From positions 558,001-622,000 of the forward strand of contig NZ_JAKKOT010000003.1 in assembly GCF_021739025.1 (NCBI RefSeq): DNA of 64,000 nt. The letters run 5' to 3'. Made by a program: the position numbers and the translations under genes. This document shows, piece by piece, positions 39,579 through 48,273 of this stretch. The stretch is from Gordonia liuliyuniae (lineage in GTDB: Bacteria > Actinomycetota > Actinomycetes > Mycobacteriales > Mycobacteriaceae). Within the stretch, counting starts at the first letter, position 1, and each line of letters begins with the position of its first letter. The notes beneath the pieces are model-generated. The model did no database searches, was not told the origin of the DNA, and saw only the letters and a list, made by a program, of their open reading frames with translations.

Positions 39579-41502
39579 ACTCCTCCGCGAAGCTGCCGAC
39601 CGCAAACTCGCGGTCGTCGAGGCGGCGGTCGAGGCCGCGGTGCTGCGCGCGATGCGCGACTGGCTGCAGGCTGTCGGCTACCTCGTGATCCGCGAAGTGA
39701 TGGACCAGCGGGGGATCACCGCGGCCGGATATCCGACGTCCCCGGATGCTGCTGTCGATGCCGCGACCGCCGCCTACAACGATTGGCGGCGCAGCGTCGA
39801 CAACAACGTGCTGCCCGCGGTGTCGATCGCGTTCGGTGAAGGGTTCCAGCAGGTGCGCCGCGCGAACCGCGGCACCGGGTCGTTCGCGGCGCAGCAGGAA
39901 CACATGGAGCGTGTCGCCGACAGGCTCCGCATCTGGCCCGAGGGTGCGTTCGAGAAGCTACGGCCGGAGCTGGTTGAAGCGCTCGCCGAAGCGGAAACCA
40001 TCGAGCAGGTGAAGGACCGTGTCGGCCGCGTCTTAGAAATTGATTCCGACTCTCGTGAGACGAAGGCCCGCATCAACGAGGTGGAGGCGCAGCTCGCCGA
40101 CCCGACCGTCGAGGGCGACGACCGCCGCGAACTCCGCGCGCTCCGCCGACAGTTGTGGGACGAGCACGACGCCGAACTGTCGGACTGGGAGTGGAAGGCG
40201 CGGCGTATCGCCCGCACGGAGGCGCATGGGGCGGTGAACGCCGGGCAGATAGCGTCGGCCCGGCAGATCGAAGCCGACACCGGCGAGACTTGGTACAAGC
40301 GGTGGCTCGCTACCGACGACCCCCGCACCCGCGTGACGCATCGTGTCGCCGACGGGCAGCTCGTGCCGATCAGCGGCAAGTTTCGGGTGGGCGGGTTCCT
40401 GTTGGACTTCCCCGGCGATCCGATTGTTGTCGCGCCGCATGAGGTCATCAACTGCAGGTGCACGATGCTGGTTCACGACCCGGACGCGGTGCAGGACGAG
40501 CTACAGGGGCCGGACGCGTCGAACGGTGCTGTGGAGCCGGGCGGTGTCCGGTTGGGTACCGACGACCCCGACGAGGCAGCACGCGTGATCGTCGAGACCG
40601 CGGAGGCCGAACACCGCGAACTGCCGCCCGATGTGGAGGCGCGCGGCGAACACCACGGACAGGCCCCACCGCCGGACACCGCGGACGTCGCGCTGACGGA
40701 CGAACGCGACGCCCCGGTGTACCGGGAGCCGGAAGCCGCCGACATAGACCTGAGAGGATATACAGACGATGAGCTGCTGAAGATGATGGTCGATACCGCC
40801 GACGACCTCGACGGCCGGTACGAAGCCGCCCGCGACGAGTACGACCGGCGGACGCTACTACCCGACGACCGCGAAGAACCGCGCGACACCGGGCCGGATG
40901 CCGTAGGGGATGATTCGTACATCGACGACGACATTCTTGGCGGCCCTGACGACGCGGACGCCGACGAGCTAACCCAGTACCTAGACGAGCTGAACGCGGA
41001 CTTCGTCGTGTCCCGCGCGGAGCAGTCCGCGGTGTACCGCTGGCAGGGTATGGACCGGTTCTACCAGCGTGTGCAGGCACTCGAACGCGAAGACGGACCC
41101 GACGACGACGAAGCCGACGATGTCCGCGACCTCCTCGATGACCTGATCGCACGTAACCCGCTGCCGCGGCCGGTGCTGGTGTGGCGCGGAGTCCGCAACC
41201 TAGAGGCGATGTTCGGCGACGCCGCCCGTAACCTCGCCTCGCTTATCGGTGAATCGATCCCGCTAGCGGGGTTCACCGCTGCCAGCACGTCGCCCGAGGT
41301 CGCTACGTCCTTCACGATCCCCGGCAAGCTGAAGGGGCTTCTCCGCGTCGCTGTCCGCGCGGGAATGGGGCACCTGTGGGTGGCGGGGGCCGGGGACCCC
41401 GCGCTCGCTGAGCAACGTGAGTTATTGCTCCGCGCATCGGAGATAGTTATCCTTGGTGTAACCGACGGGGCTGTGCCCGTGATCGACGTGGAAGTGAGGT
41501 GA
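39559..41502 (+). CDS. MuF-type head protein fused to an ADP-ribosyltransferase domain
   Basis: 647 residues from ATG 39559. Residues 1-310 are the SPP1 gp7/Mu F minor head domain, with IARTEAHGAVNAGQIASARQ, LATDDPRTRVTHRVADGQLV and the closing PHEVINCRCTML. Residues 320-470 are acidic linker. The last 180 residues form an R-S-E ADP-ribosyltransferase: LVWRGVRN (Arg543), GFTAASTSPEVATSF (Ser576-Thr577-Ser578) and EQRELLL (Gln619-x-Glu621). The QxE spacing is that of C3-like rather than ExE toxins. MuF proteins are packed in the virion, so the enzyme may be injected with the DNA and modify a host protein. Confidence 0.87.
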   Translation: MPSLSAELLREAADRKLAVVEAAVEAAVLRAMRDWLQAVGYLVIREVMDQRGITAAGYPTSPDAAVDAATAAYNDWRRSVDNNVLPAVSIAFGEGFQQVRRANRGTGSFAAQQEHMERVADRLRIWPEGAFEKLRPELVEALAEAETIEQVKDRVGRVLEIDSDSRETKARINEVEAQLADPTVEGDDRRELRALRRQLWDEHDAELSDWEWKARRIARTEAHGAVNAGQIASARQIEADTGETWYKRWLATDDPRTRVTHRVADGQLVPISGKFRVGGFLLDFPGDPIVVAPHEVINCRCTMLVHDPDAVQDELQGPDASNGAVEPGGVRLGTDDPDEAARVIVETAEAEHRELPPDVEARGEHHGQAPPPDTADVALTDERDAPVYREPEAADIDLRGYTDDELLKMMVDTADDLDGRYEAARDEYDRRTLLPDDREEPRDTGPDAVGDDSYIDDDILGGPDDADADELTQYLDELNADFVVSRAEQSAVYRWQGMDRFYQRVQALEREDGPDDDEADDVRDLLDDLIARNPLPRPVLVWRGVRNLEAMFGDAARNLASLIGESIPLAGFTAASTSPEVATSFTIPGKLKGLLRVAVRAGMGHLWVAGAGDPALAEQRELLLRASEIVILGVTDGAVPVIDVEVR

Positions 41503-41744
41503 CCCCGGTGTTGAGCAATGAACGACTCTGGGACGACTCGGTATTCGTTCCGCGTGGCACGCCGCGCCCCGCTCCGCAGAGCTTAGGTCAGCTTATGGCG
41601 AACCTCCGGCTCACTACGGCCGACGACGCATCACGCCGGGCCGGTATACGCCGCTGGCTCGCCGCGAACACCCCGTCGGACAGGCTGATTCGCAGCATCC
41701 GCCGCCGCGGGTATGGCGACCTCCTGGCGACGCACGCAGCGTAA
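41499..41744 (+). CDS. Small protein after the MuF-ADP-ribosyltransferase
   Basis: 81 residues from GTG 41499 (GTGA overlap); GTG 41508 is possible. LSNERLWDDSVFVPRGTPRP, NLRLTTADDASRRAGIRRWL, basic C-terminus. No family recognised. Its coupling to the toxin-domain gene makes it a candidate antidote or chaperone, without direct evidence. Confidence 0.6.
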   Translation: MTPVLSNERLWDDSVFVPRGTPRPAPQSLGQLMANLRLTTADDASRRAGIRRWLAANTPSDRLIRSIRRRGYGDLLATHAA

Positions 41745-41759
41745 CCCCACAGCTAGTAC

Positions 41760-41794
41760 CGAGACCGGACCGCACCCGATGCAGTCCGGTCTCG
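41760..41794 (+). terminator. Terminator before the capsid protease unit
   Basis: An 11-bp perfect stem, CGAGACCGGAC / GTCCGGTCTCG, with a 13-nt loop. It ends the terminase-portal-MuF transcript, and the first 20-nt element follows 55 bp later. Confidence 0.72.
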
Positions 41795-41849
41795 TGCTGC
41801 AGGTACACAACGGTCGGGCGTGCGTGGTGGATACTGGTCGTCAGTAGTC

Positions 41850-41869
41850 GACTGGCGGTAGGGGCCGGG
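41850..41869 (+). repeat. 20-nt late-gene element, copy 1
   Basis: GACTGGCGGTAGGGGCCGGG, 28 nt before the capsid protease ATG. GATACT, 14 nt before it, is a possible -10 box. Identical copies stand before three other virion genes. Confidence 0.85.
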
Positions 41870-41897
41870 CTGTCTCAACCTTTCGGGAGCAGCCGCT

Positions 41898-44009
41898 ATG
41901 AAGACCCTGCAAGCCCTAACCGCCGCCGGTGTCCGATTCACCACCGGTGACTTCTCCGATCCGAAGCTCGACCGGCCGACCGCGCTCACCGTCACCGCCG
42001 ACGGCCGCGTGTTCGGGCACCTCGCTAGCTGGGGTACGTGCCATATCGGGCACACCGGCCAATGCGTGACGCCGCCGTCGTCCGAGCGCGCCTACCAGTA
42101 TTTCCACCAGGGTGTCGTCTCGACGCCGGAGGGCGATCTACCGGTCGGGAAGATCACCCTTGGTACCGGCCACGCTGCGCTCGGCGAGTCCGCGACGACC
42201 GCCGCCGCCCACTACGACAACACCGGGTCGACGGTTGCTGTCGCGCGCGCAGGCGAGGACGAACACGGCATCTGGCTCGCGGGCCGTATCGTGCCCGGCA
42301 CCCCGCCCGAACGCATCGACGAGTTGCGGCGATCCGGGGTATCCGGCGACTGGCGCGGTATCGACGGCAGCATGGAGCTGGTGGCGGCGCTCGCGGTGAA
42401 TGTGCCGGGGTTCCCGGTGCCGCGAACCGAGCAGCTAGTCGCCGCGGGCGGGGTGCAGACCCTTGTCGCGGCTGGGGTGGTTGCTCCGCCGTCGATGCCG
42501 TCGACGCAGGACGAGTTCGACGCGATGGTGTCGGCGCTCGTCGACGGCCGTGTCGCCGCTGCTATGTCGGGTCGGGAGCGGCTGCAGCGTGCCCGGTCGT
42601 CGATGGAGTCGCTGGTCGCGTCGGCGAACGCTGACCGGCGGGCGGCCGCGGTCGACGAGATGGAGCGTGTCGCGGCTGCGCGTGCAGGCGAGTCGATGGA
42701 CCTGACGGCCGCGGTGCCCGGACACATGCCGGGACAGTTGCACCGGTACTGGACGAAGGGGGCCGGGCTGGCGCGGTGGGCGGAGTCCCCGCACCCGTAC
42801 ACGTCGCTGGTGCACGCACTGAAGCGCGAGATTAAGGGCAAGCCCGACTCCGCGATTAAGGGTCTCGCGGCGAACCTGTTCAAGTCGGTGTTCGGTATCT
42901 GGCCGGGCGAACGCAAGGGCGACAACCCTGTCGGGCCGGGTAGTGGCGCGGTGGTGGCGGCGGGTCGTCGTGTCCGGTCGAAGTCGGGTGCGGACCGGTA
43001 TGGGGTCGGTGTCGGCGACTTGATCCCGAAGGCGATCCTCGACGCGCAAAAGAACGCCGGGAAGGCCGCAGCGAAGGCAGGCGAGGACGTCGCCGACCTG
43101 ATCGACCCCGACCGCAAGAAGGACGACGGAAAGAAGGACGACGGTAAGGGTGGCGACGCCCCGAAGAAGGACGCACCCAAGCCCGACGACGGCAAGGACG
43201 CCGACAAGCCCAAGGACGTCGACAAGCCCGACGCGGAGAAGGACGGCGGTAAGGACGTCGGTGGGCTGAAGCTGCCGCCCGCCCCGAAGAAGGACGCTAA
43301 GCCGAAGGCGGAGAAGAACGACGAGCACGGTCCCGCGGAGACCGTCGGCGACGGCGACCCCGCGAAGCCGAAGCCGCCGGCCAAGCCGGAGGCCGACAAG
43401 AAGCCCGAGCCGCCCTCCGAACCGAAGGAACCCGTCGAGCCGGAGGCTCCGGTGCCTCCGGCGATCCCCGACGATGCGCCGCCGCCCCGTAAGAGCGGTG
43501 AGGGCCGATTGGAGGAGGACCAGGCCCCTGACAGTGGTGCGCTCGGCGGCGAGCTGTCGGCCGTCAAGGACGGGACCGCCTACTACGACGACGGCAGCTA
43601 CACCGACGGCATGACGTGGCAGATCGGCGACGGGCCGGGCGCAATGCCACCGCCGGAGGACACGGCGACCATCGACGAGACTGATCCGGCCGCCAACCCG
43701 GAGGGCATGGCCGACCTTGGTGAAGGCACGACCGTCGGGCAAGCGATCGAGTCGAACGTGCCGCCGCGTAAGGACGTCGGCGCGGGCACCGATCACCCGA
43801 TGGAGGAGGACGAGGCACCCGACACCGGAGCAAACGGCGGGCAGCTCGTCGACTTCTCCGGGGGGATCGCACGCTACGACGACGGCACCGAAACCGACGG
43901 CGCGGTCTGGCGGCAGTCGACACCCGACGGCGCGCTCGCCGCGTCCGGGTACGTCCGCATGAAGGCCCGCCTGTTCGGTGGTGGTCGCCCTTTCCGCCGC
44001 GCGCGCTGA
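41898..44009 (+). CDS. Capsid maturation protease with long C-terminal extension
   Basis: 703 residues. The N-terminal 200 residues (VFGHLASWGTCHIG, YQYFHQGVVSTPEGDLPVG, GIWLAGRIVPGTPPERIDEL, GVSGDWRGIDGSMELVAALA) match the actinophage capsid protease/head-assembly domain, which cleaves or scaffolds the capsid. Residues 375-530 are a Lys/Pro/Asp-rich linker. The C-terminus holds two copies of a 34-residue module: QAPDSGALGGELSAVKDGTA and EAPDTGANGGQLVDFSGGIA, each followed by YDDG...TDGxxW. This could be a head decoration or fibre part fused to the protease. Confidence 0.75.
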   Translation: MKTLQALTAAGVRFTTGDFSDPKLDRPTALTVTADGRVFGHLASWGTCHIGHTGQCVTPPSSERAYQYFHQGVVSTPEGDLPVGKITLGTGHAALGESATTAAAHYDNTGSTVAVARAGEDEHGIWLAGRIVPGTPPERIDELRRSGVSGDWRGIDGSMELVAALAVNVPGFPVPRTEQLVAAGGVQTLVAAGVVAPPSMPSTQDEFDAMVSALVDGRVAAAMSGRERLQRARSSMESLVASANADRRAAAVDEMERVAAARAGESMDLTAAVPGHMPGQLHRYWTKGAGLARWAESPHPYTSLVHALKREIKGKPDSAIKGLAANLFKSVFGIWPGERKGDNPVGPGSGAVVAAGRRVRSKSGADRYGVGVGDLIPKAILDAQKNAGKAAAKAGEDVADLIDPDRKKDDGKKDDGKGGDAPKKDAPKPDDGKDADKPKDVDKPDAEKDGGKDVGGLKLPPAPKKDAKPKAEKNDEHGPAETVGDGDPAKPKPPAKPEADKKPEPPSEPKEPVEPEAPVPPAIPDDAPPPRKSGEGRLEEDQAPDSGALGGELSAVKDGTAYYDDGSYTDGMTWQIGDGPGAMPPPEDTATIDETDPAANPEGMADLGEGTTVGQAIESNVPPRKDVGAGTDHPMEEDEAPDTGANGGQLVDFSGGIARYDDGTETDGAVWRQSTPDGALAASGYVRMKARLFGGGRPFRRAR

Positions 44010-44029
44010 CCGCCGCCGCGGTCCGTCGT

Positions 44030-45049
44030 GTGCGGACCGCGGCCGGTGCAGCGCGCTACAAGCAACCCGTCGGGTCGATCATCGTCAGCCGCGGGAACAA
44101 GTCGGTGAACCTGTCGAACATGGACGACGACCACATCGCGGAACTGTTGGGCGACACGATCGCACACGATAAGAACCCGCAGGTGTACGAGGCGGCAATG
44201 TCCGAGTGGATGCGCCGCAAGCCGGAGCCGGTCGAACCCCCGCACCCCGACCCTTGGGACGACGGGCCGGACCCGACCGAGTCGGACAGGCTGTTCGTAC
44301 TCGCGGCCGAACGTGACGCCGCGCTCGAACGGCTCGACGGCAACGCGCACGACAACGACGGCGACTTCCAAGACGACCTCGACCGGTGGCAGGTCTACTC
44401 GGCGATCATCGACCACGAGGAGAAGCTGGCAGCGACCAACAAGAAGGCCGCGGACGCGGCCGACGGCGAGATGGTCGAGCACACCGACAAGGACGGCACC
44501 GCGGAGCTGAACGTGTCCGCGGCGCAGCGCAAACAGTGGGCGGTCATGGAGCAGGCCGAGAAGCTGTCCAATGAGGAGGGCATCACCTACGAAGAAGCCC
44601 TCGGACGGGTGCAGGGACTCGAACCCGAGCAGGTCCGGCGGCGCGAGGCCGTGCGCCGCGGCACCGAACTCGGCTACCGGTCGACGTCTTTCAAGGGTCT
44701 CGTTGACGAGGCACACATGGAGTACCGCACCGAGATGGAGCTGAAGATGGAGGAGGCCACGAGGGGGCACTACATCGATGCGAAGCACACGCACGACGAC
44801 AAGTTCTGGGAGAAGTGGAACAAGGAGAGCAAGTCGCTGTTCTCGATGACCGATAACGAGGCGCGTACGTACCTGTCGCCGGAGGCGAAACTGTTCCTCG
44901 ACGACGTCGGTGGCCGTGTCTCAAAGACGGACCTCGTCGGCATGATCGAGGACGGTACACTGTCCGAGAACTTCGAACCTGAGTCGATCCAGGTGGCATT
45001 CAGCCAGTGGCGCGGCCGCCACCGTAGCCAAGGGGATTACCTTCAATGA
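44030..45049 (+). CDS. Head-region protein, scaffold candidate
   Basis: 339 residues from GTG 44030. Highly charged and predicted helical, with acidic stretches (NAHDNDGDFQDDLDRWQVYS, AADAADGEMVEHTDKDG) and WNKESKSLFSMTDNEARTYL near the end. It lies between the protease and the capsid gene, where scaffolds are encoded, but no family is recognised. Confidence 0.6.
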   Translation: MRTAAGAARYKQPVGSIIVSRGNKSVNLSNMDDDHIAELLGDTIAHDKNPQVYEAAMSEWMRRKPEPVEPPHPDPWDDGPDPTESDRLFVLAAERDAALERLDGNAHDNDGDFQDDLDRWQVYSAIIDHEEKLAATNKKAADAADGEMVEHTDKDGTAELNVSAAQRKQWAVMEQAEKLSNEEGITYEEALGRVQGLEPEQVRRREAVRRGTELGYRSTSFKGLVDEAHMEYRTEMELKMEEATRGHYIDAKHTHDDKFWEKWNKESKSLFSMTDNEARTYLSPEAKLFLDDVGGRVSKTDLVGMIEDGTLSENFEPESIQVAFSQWRGRHRSQGDYLQ

Positions 45050-45240
45050 CCGAGAACGTCACGCGGGAGCAGTACCAGGAGGCGTACCAAGGTGGCCTCA
45101 CGTCGGAGCTGTCGGCGAGGAGTCCCTACACGTCGGGGATTCTCGCCGCCGCGTGGCGGTCCGGCCGTCGGAAGAACCTCTCCGACCGGCACGCGGGCAT
45201 CGAGCAGCGCGTGAAGGCCGCCGCGCAGGAGGTCCGGTAA
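45046..45240 (+). CDS. RMF/CrpP-like small protein
   Basis: 64 residues. EAYQGGLTSELSARSPYTSG, then ILAAAWRSGRRK, resembles the ribosome modulation factor/CrpP family pattern (xGxxA...NPY...AWxxG). Those proteins inactivate ribosomes or, for CrpP, were reported to act on ciprofloxacin; what phage members do is unknown. ATGA overlap. Confidence 0.5.
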   Translation: MTENVTREQYQEAYQGGLTSELSARSPYTSGILAAAWRSGRRKNLSDRHAGIEQRVKAAAQEVR

Positions 45241-45395
45241 TGGGCGGGTGCAACTGCAGTAACGGCCGCCGGATCATCGTGCACGAGGTCCACAACGGCA
45301 GCAAGGTGAAGCGGTATCTCACCGAGGCCGAGGCCCGCAAGGAGGTCGCCCGAAACGGCGGTCGCTACGCGCAGATAGCCCAGGTTGCTAAGTGA
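45240..45395 (+). CDS. 51-residue hypothetical protein
   Basis: GGCNCSNGRRIIVHEVHNGS, then YLTEAEARKEVARNGGRY. Small beta-hairpin plus helix. Its 3' end overlaps palindromic site C. Confidence 0.58.
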   Translation: MGGCNCSNGRRIIVHEVHNGSKVKRYLTEAEARKEVARNGGRYAQIAQVAK

Positions 45396-45403
45396 TCGCA
45401 ACC
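45383..45403. promoter_or_regulatory. Palindromic operator-like site C
   Basis: GGTTGC-TAAGTGATC-GCAACC, extended to 7-bp perfect arms AGGTTGC/GCAACCT. Eight bp later is TATTCT, a likely -10 box, and then the second 20-nt element. Confidence 0.62.
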
Positions 45404-45431
45404 TATGCCTGTATTCTGGCGATCGATAGCT

Positions 45432-45451
45432 GACTGGCGGTAGGGGCCGGG
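45432..45451 (+). repeat. 20-nt late-gene element, copy 2
   Basis: GACTGGCGGTAGGGGCCGGG, 27 nt before the GTG of the major capsid protein. TATTCT lies 14 nt upstream. Just after it GCTGG-GACGAA-CCAGC can fold before the ribosome site TAGGAG. Confidence 0.87.
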
Positions 45452-45478
45452 CTGGGACGAACCAGCTAGGAGCCTATC

Positions 45479-47290
45479 GTGAAGCTCGATCTGCAGGCCA
45501 TTCTCGACGCCGCACATAACGCCGGTGCATCCGCTGAGGACCGCATCGCGGCGATCAAGTCGGCTATCACCGAAGCCAACCCCGAACGCGCCGAGGTCGA
45601 CACGCTCGTCTCGGACGCTGTCGGTAAGTTCAACGAACTCAACGAGTCCGACCCCACGGACGCCGATTCGATTCACGGTCTCGAACTGTTGACGGCTATC
45701 GCTGTCACCGCTCGCGACGTGCAGGGCGAGATGGACGCCGAGGTCGAGCGGGTGCGCTCGCAGCGCGACGAACTCGCTGCCAAGGTCAACGGCACCGAGG
45801 AGGCCCCGGCCGAGACTCCCGAGGGCGAGGCCCCCGCGGAGGCTGAGGCCACCACCGAGGAGGCCCCCGCAGCTACCGACGGCGGAGACGCTGCCGGTGC
45901 CGAGGTTGTCGCCGAGGCTGAGGCGGCCGTCGCCGACGCTGCTACTCCGGTCACCGCGGCGGGTGCCCCGTCGCGCCGGTTCGTGCTCCGCAACGTGCCG
46001 CAGCACAAGTCGCCCGCAGCGAAGGACAGCACCGGTGTCGCGATCACCGCGGCGGCCGACGTCCGCGGCTTCGCTACCGGCCAGGACCTCGAAGGCATGG
46101 ACGGGCTGGTCGCGGCTGCGCTCGCCCGCGTGGAGGCGATGCCCCGCGGCCTCGAAGGCGCATACGTGAAGGCCGGTGTCGCTCAGCTCCGCGCGGAGTG
46201 GCCCGACAGCCTGGTCGCTTCGGCCAAGCGTGCCGACGCTCAGATCGAGTTCGCGGCGTCGGAGTCGCGCCTGAAGGGTGGTTCGCTGACCGCGTCCGGC
46301 GGTTGGTGCGCCCCGTCGGAGCGCATGTACGAGCTGACTCCGATGCTCGCCGACCCGAACGCGGGCATCCTGTCGATGCCGGAGATTGCGGTGAAGCGCG
46401 GCGGCATCGAGACCGCCGGAGGCGTCGACTTCCGCACCGTGTGGGCCGGTAACGCTGGCCTGATCCGCACCGAGGCCAACGAGGAGGCCGACCCGTACGT
46501 CGAGAAGGCTCTCTACCGGCCGGAGTGCCCGGAGTTCAAGGAGACCCGCGCGGACGTCATCTACTCCGGTCTGCAGGTCGGGTTCCTGCAGGACAACGCG
46601 TACCCCGAGGTCACCAAGCAGACCCTCGAAGGGCTGCTCGCTGTGCACGCGCACCGCGTGAACGCATCGTCCATCTCGCGGATTGTCGCGCTGTCGGACG
46701 AGGTCGACCTCACGACCACGATCGGCCCGTCGGCTACCTCGTCGACGCTGAACGGTCTCGGTCTGGTCGCGACAGACTACCGGTACGGGTTCCGTGCGTC
46801 GCCGACGCTCACCCTCGAAGCTGTCGCTCCGATGTGGCTGAAGGAGGTCATCCGCGCCGACCTGTCGCTGCGCGCCGGTGACGGTCAGTACGTGCAGGTC
46901 AACGACGCCCAGATCGACGGCTACTTCGCTGCTCGCGGCGTCAAGGTGTCGTGGGTCTACGACTGGCAGGACGCGTTCACCACGAACCCGGCGACCGGGT
47001 TCGGTGGCGAGACCCCGCTGACCGGGTTCCCGGACGAGGTCAACGTCCTCGTGTACGCGGCGGGCACGTTCGTGCGTGGCCGTGGCGACGTCGTCAACCT
47101 CGACACCGTCTACGACTCGCAGGGCATCAAGAACAACGATTTCCTGTCGATGTTCATGGAGGAGAAGCTGCTCGTTCACAAGCGCGCCCACAAGGCCCTG
47201 AACGTGACCATCCCGGTCGCGGTCAACGGCACGACCGGCACCGGCCTCGCGCTGGATCACAACGGTCTGGTCGCTGCCAGCGGCGAGTAG
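45479..47290 (+). CDS. Major capsid protein
   Basis: 603 residues from GTG 45479. The first 175 residues are helical and very rich in Glu/Ala (EEAPAETPEGEAPAEAEATT), a scaffold-like region probably removed in maturation. After it the HK97-fold shell domain runs to the C-terminus: GGWCAPSERMYELTPMLADP, YRPECPEFKETRADVIYSGL, VNVLVYAAGTFVRGRGDVVN and DSQGIKNNDFLSMFMEEKLL. Own leader (20-nt element) and terminator, so it forms a high-output unit. Confidence 0.87.
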   Translation: MKLDLQAILDAAHNAGASAEDRIAAIKSAITEANPERAEVDTLVSDAVGKFNELNESDPTDADSIHGLELLTAIAVTARDVQGEMDAEVERVRSQRDELAAKVNGTEEAPAETPEGEAPAEAEATTEEAPAATDGGDAAGAEVVAEAEAAVADAATPVTAAGAPSRRFVLRNVPQHKSPAAKDSTGVAITAAADVRGFATGQDLEGMDGLVAAALARVEAMPRGLEGAYVKAGVAQLRAEWPDSLVASAKRADAQIEFAASESRLKGGSLTASGGWCAPSERMYELTPMLADPNAGILSMPEIAVKRGGIETAGGVDFRTVWAGNAGLIRTEANEEADPYVEKALYRPECPEFKETRADVIYSGLQVGFLQDNAYPEVTKQTLEGLLAVHAHRVNASSISRIVALSDEVDLTTTIGPSATSSTLNGLGLVATDYRYGFRASPTLTLEAVAPMWLKEVIRADLSLRAGDGQYVQVNDAQIDGYFAARGVKVSWVYDWQDAFTTNPATGFGGETPLTGFPDEVNVLVYAAGTFVRGRGDVVNLDTVYDSQGIKNNDFLSMFMEEKLLVHKRAHKALNVTIPVAVNGTTGTGLALDHNGLVAASGE

Positions 47291-47300
47291 TCCAGTGACG

Positions 47301-47343
47301 CCGGGGCGGGCAGCGCAGGCAATGCGCCCGCCGCCCGCCCCGG
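47301..47343 (+). terminator. Terminator after the major capsid gene
   Basis: An 11-bp perfect stem, CCGGGGCGGGC / GCCCGCCCCGG, 11 nt past the stop, loop 21 nt, followed by TTCCC. Likely sets a partial stop so capsid message exceeds the downstream genes. Confidence 0.7.
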
Positions 47344-47377
47344 TTCCCACCGCCCCCACTCGACACGAGGACAACTC

Positions 47378-48271
47378 ATGGCTGTAGTCGCCCCTCCGCT
47401 CCTGGTCCCGACACCGACTCTGACACCGCCGCGGTTCGGGCTGCTGTCGGTCGCTGAGATTGTCGACGACCCCGATCTGCACTGGCAGAACGGAACTGAA
47501 CATCTCCCGAACCCGACCCCGTCGGGTTCGACGTCTGGCGTCGATTGCGACCCGGACCCCCTGACCCCTACCGCCGACACGATGGACACCGTTGTTGATG
47601 GGTCGCTGCGCGTGTGGGCGAACTTCACGCTGCCGCACGCGGCGTTCTCCGCCGACGAAGTGCATGAGCGGGCGCGTCTCGCGCTGTCGGTGAGTGAAAG
47701 CAATTCCGTCGAGTCGGCGATCTGGTCGTCGTCGACGTCGCCGCTTATGTCGGACGACACCGTGACCCCGGCCGGGACGTCGGCGGTGCCGATGCTTGCC
47801 GGTCTCGGCGCGCTCGAACGGTGGCTGTGGGACAACTACGGCGGCACCGGTGTGCTGCATGTGCCGCGGCAGCTCGTGCCGTTCCTCGTCGCCGATCGTC
47901 AGGTAGCGGAGAAGAACGGCCGCCTGGTTACCCCGCTGGGTACGGCGGTGTCGGCGGGCGCGTACCCGGCGACCGGTCCGGCTGGGGCGGCCGCTCCGGC
48001 GGGGCAGGCGTGGATCGTCGCGTCGGGCACGGTCCGGGTTCGGCGGTCGCCGGTCCGGGTGCCGGGCGCGAACGGCTCCGCCTACTTCGACTACTCGACG
48101 AACACCGCGCTCGGTCACGCCGAACGCGTCTACGTCGTCGGGTGGGAAGGCGTGCAGGCGGCCGCGCTGGTTGGCCTCGCGGGCGAGGGCACCCCGATCG
48201 ACCCGAACACAGGGTTCCCCGGAGTCCAGTCCTATCCGGGACTGAACGTGTACCCCGAACAAGGAGCATGA
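47378..48271 (+). CDS. Head protein after the capsid gene, hypothetical
   Basis: 297 residues. Begins with a Pro-rich stretch (APPLLVPTPTLTPPRFGLLS), then a beta-rich domain with WLWDNYGGTGVLHVPRQLVP and AYFDYSTNTALGHAERVYVV. Actinophages often encode a minor capsid or vertex protein here; specific assignment is not possible. Confidence 0.65.
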   Translation: MAVVAPPLLVPTPTLTPPRFGLLSVAEIVDDPDLHWQNGTEHLPNPTPSGSTSGVDCDPDPLTPTADTMDTVVDGSLRVWANFTLPHAAFSADEVHERARLALSVSESNSVESAIWSSSTSPLMSDDTVTPAGTSAVPMLAGLGALERWLWDNYGGTGVLHVPRQLVPFLVADRQVAEKNGRLVTPLGTAVSAGAYPATGPAGAAAPAGQAWIVASGTVRVRRSPVRVPGANGSAYFDYSTNTALGHAERVYVVGWEGVQAAALVGLAGEGTPIDPNTGFPGVQSYPGLNVYPEQGA

Positions 48272-48273
48272 CA

